Of a DNA stretch of 33,927 nucleotides, positions 33,895 to 33,927 are shown in pieces. This DNA is from Acidobacteriota bacterium (GTDB taxonomy: Bacteria; Acidobacteriota; Terriglobia; Bryobacterales; Bryobacteraceae): NCBI GenBank assembly GCA_016870915.1, contig VFZY01000047.1, positions 1-33,927 of the forward strand, in the 5' to 3' direction. The first letter of the stretch is position 1. Every line of letters begins with the position of its first letter. Made by a program: the position numbers and the translations under genes. The notes below the pieces were generated by a model. It was not told the DNA's origin. It did not search any database and saw nothing but the letters and a program-made list of their open reading frames with translations.

Positions 33895-33927
33895 CCACGC
33901 CGGGGTCGCGCCTGGCGTCGTTACCCA
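33802..33927. mobile_element. End of an IS21-type element, partial (continues beyond the window)
   Basis: TGTCGGAG at 33802 interrupts hicB and is followed by two copies of a 17-bp repeat. IS21-type elements begin with TG and carry several repeated transposase-binding sites near each end, which fits. Neither transposase (istA) nor its helper ATPase is in the window, so the family is inferred from the end structure alone. Confidence 0.5.
33809..33850 (+). repeat. 17-bp direct repeat, 25-bp period
   Basis: GCCAAGTAGAAAGTTCC occurs exactly at 33809-33825 and 33834-33850, separated by TATTCCCG. It falls after the hicB coding homology ends and probably serves as transposase-binding sites of the element. 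Confidence 0.85.

Noticed and set aside
1-33927. CRISPR array, tRNA or rRNA gene
   Set aside because: No regularly spaced repeats of CRISPR type and no cloverleaf or rRNA-like sequence was recognised by eye; the only tandem repeat is the 13-bp array before fabD.

Overview
The window looks like chromosomal DNA of a high-GC Acidobacteriota bacterium, most likely close to Bryobacterales/Solibacterales. The evidence is the gene content: an Oar-like TonB-dependent receptor with an N-terminal carboxypeptidase-regulatory-like domain, a MacB/FtsX permease of the acidobacterial duplicated (ADOP) type paired with a PadR repressor, a PEP-CTERM protein, Tat-exported sulfatase and TIM-barrel proteins, and a very large phage-tail-like TIM-barrel protein. 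The assignment is inferred from family content; no rRNA or tRNA gene is visible.

Layout. 1-840: a PEP-CTERM surface protein with its own promoter and terminator. 837-3720 (minus): an LPS-core operon of heptosyltransferase II, a degenerate nucleotidyltransferase, a heptosyltransferase I-like GT9 enzyme and an isoprenylcysteine-methyltransferase-like membrane protein. 3920-10158 (plus): an ECF sigma factor, an exported xylose-isomerase-like TIM barrel, SppA, a GT2 glycosyltransferase, an O-methyltransferase and FabD; a four-copy 13-bp tandem repeat precedes fabD. 10160-13249 (minus): the TonB receptor, convergent with fabD. 13399-15339 (plus): an MsbA-like ABC exporter. 15533-17242 (minus): an exported amidohydrolase. 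17243-17770: no intact gene, but a decayed coding remnant. 17771-21376 (plus): a secreted helical-repeat protein, an MFS transporter and RimI, coupled by ATGA overlaps, then a DUF465/YdcH protein with its own promoter and terminator. 21457-28380 (minus): a 1016-aa phage-tail-like protein, an alpha/beta hydrolase, a sulfatase, a rhomboid protease and a VOC protein. 28600-29700: a decayed PLP decarboxylase. 29697-32610 (minus): PadR plus ADOP permease. 32690-33538 (plus): a secreted cyanophycinase-like peptidase. 33661-33927: a HicB antitoxin whose 3' end runs into what looks like the end of an IS21-type element that continues beyond the window.

Functionally, most of the window serves the cell envelope: LPS core synthesis, lipid export, fatty-acid initiation, membrane proteolysis (SppA, rhomboid), outer-membrane uptake, and exported carbohydrate or sulfate-ester catabolism. 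The most unusual items are the orphan tail-like protein, the tandem array in front of fabD, a recurrent -10-like box 6-10 nt upstream of start codons (suggesting leaderless mRNAs), the decayed decarboxylase with a Lys-to-Arg change at its PLP site, and the IS end inside hicB.
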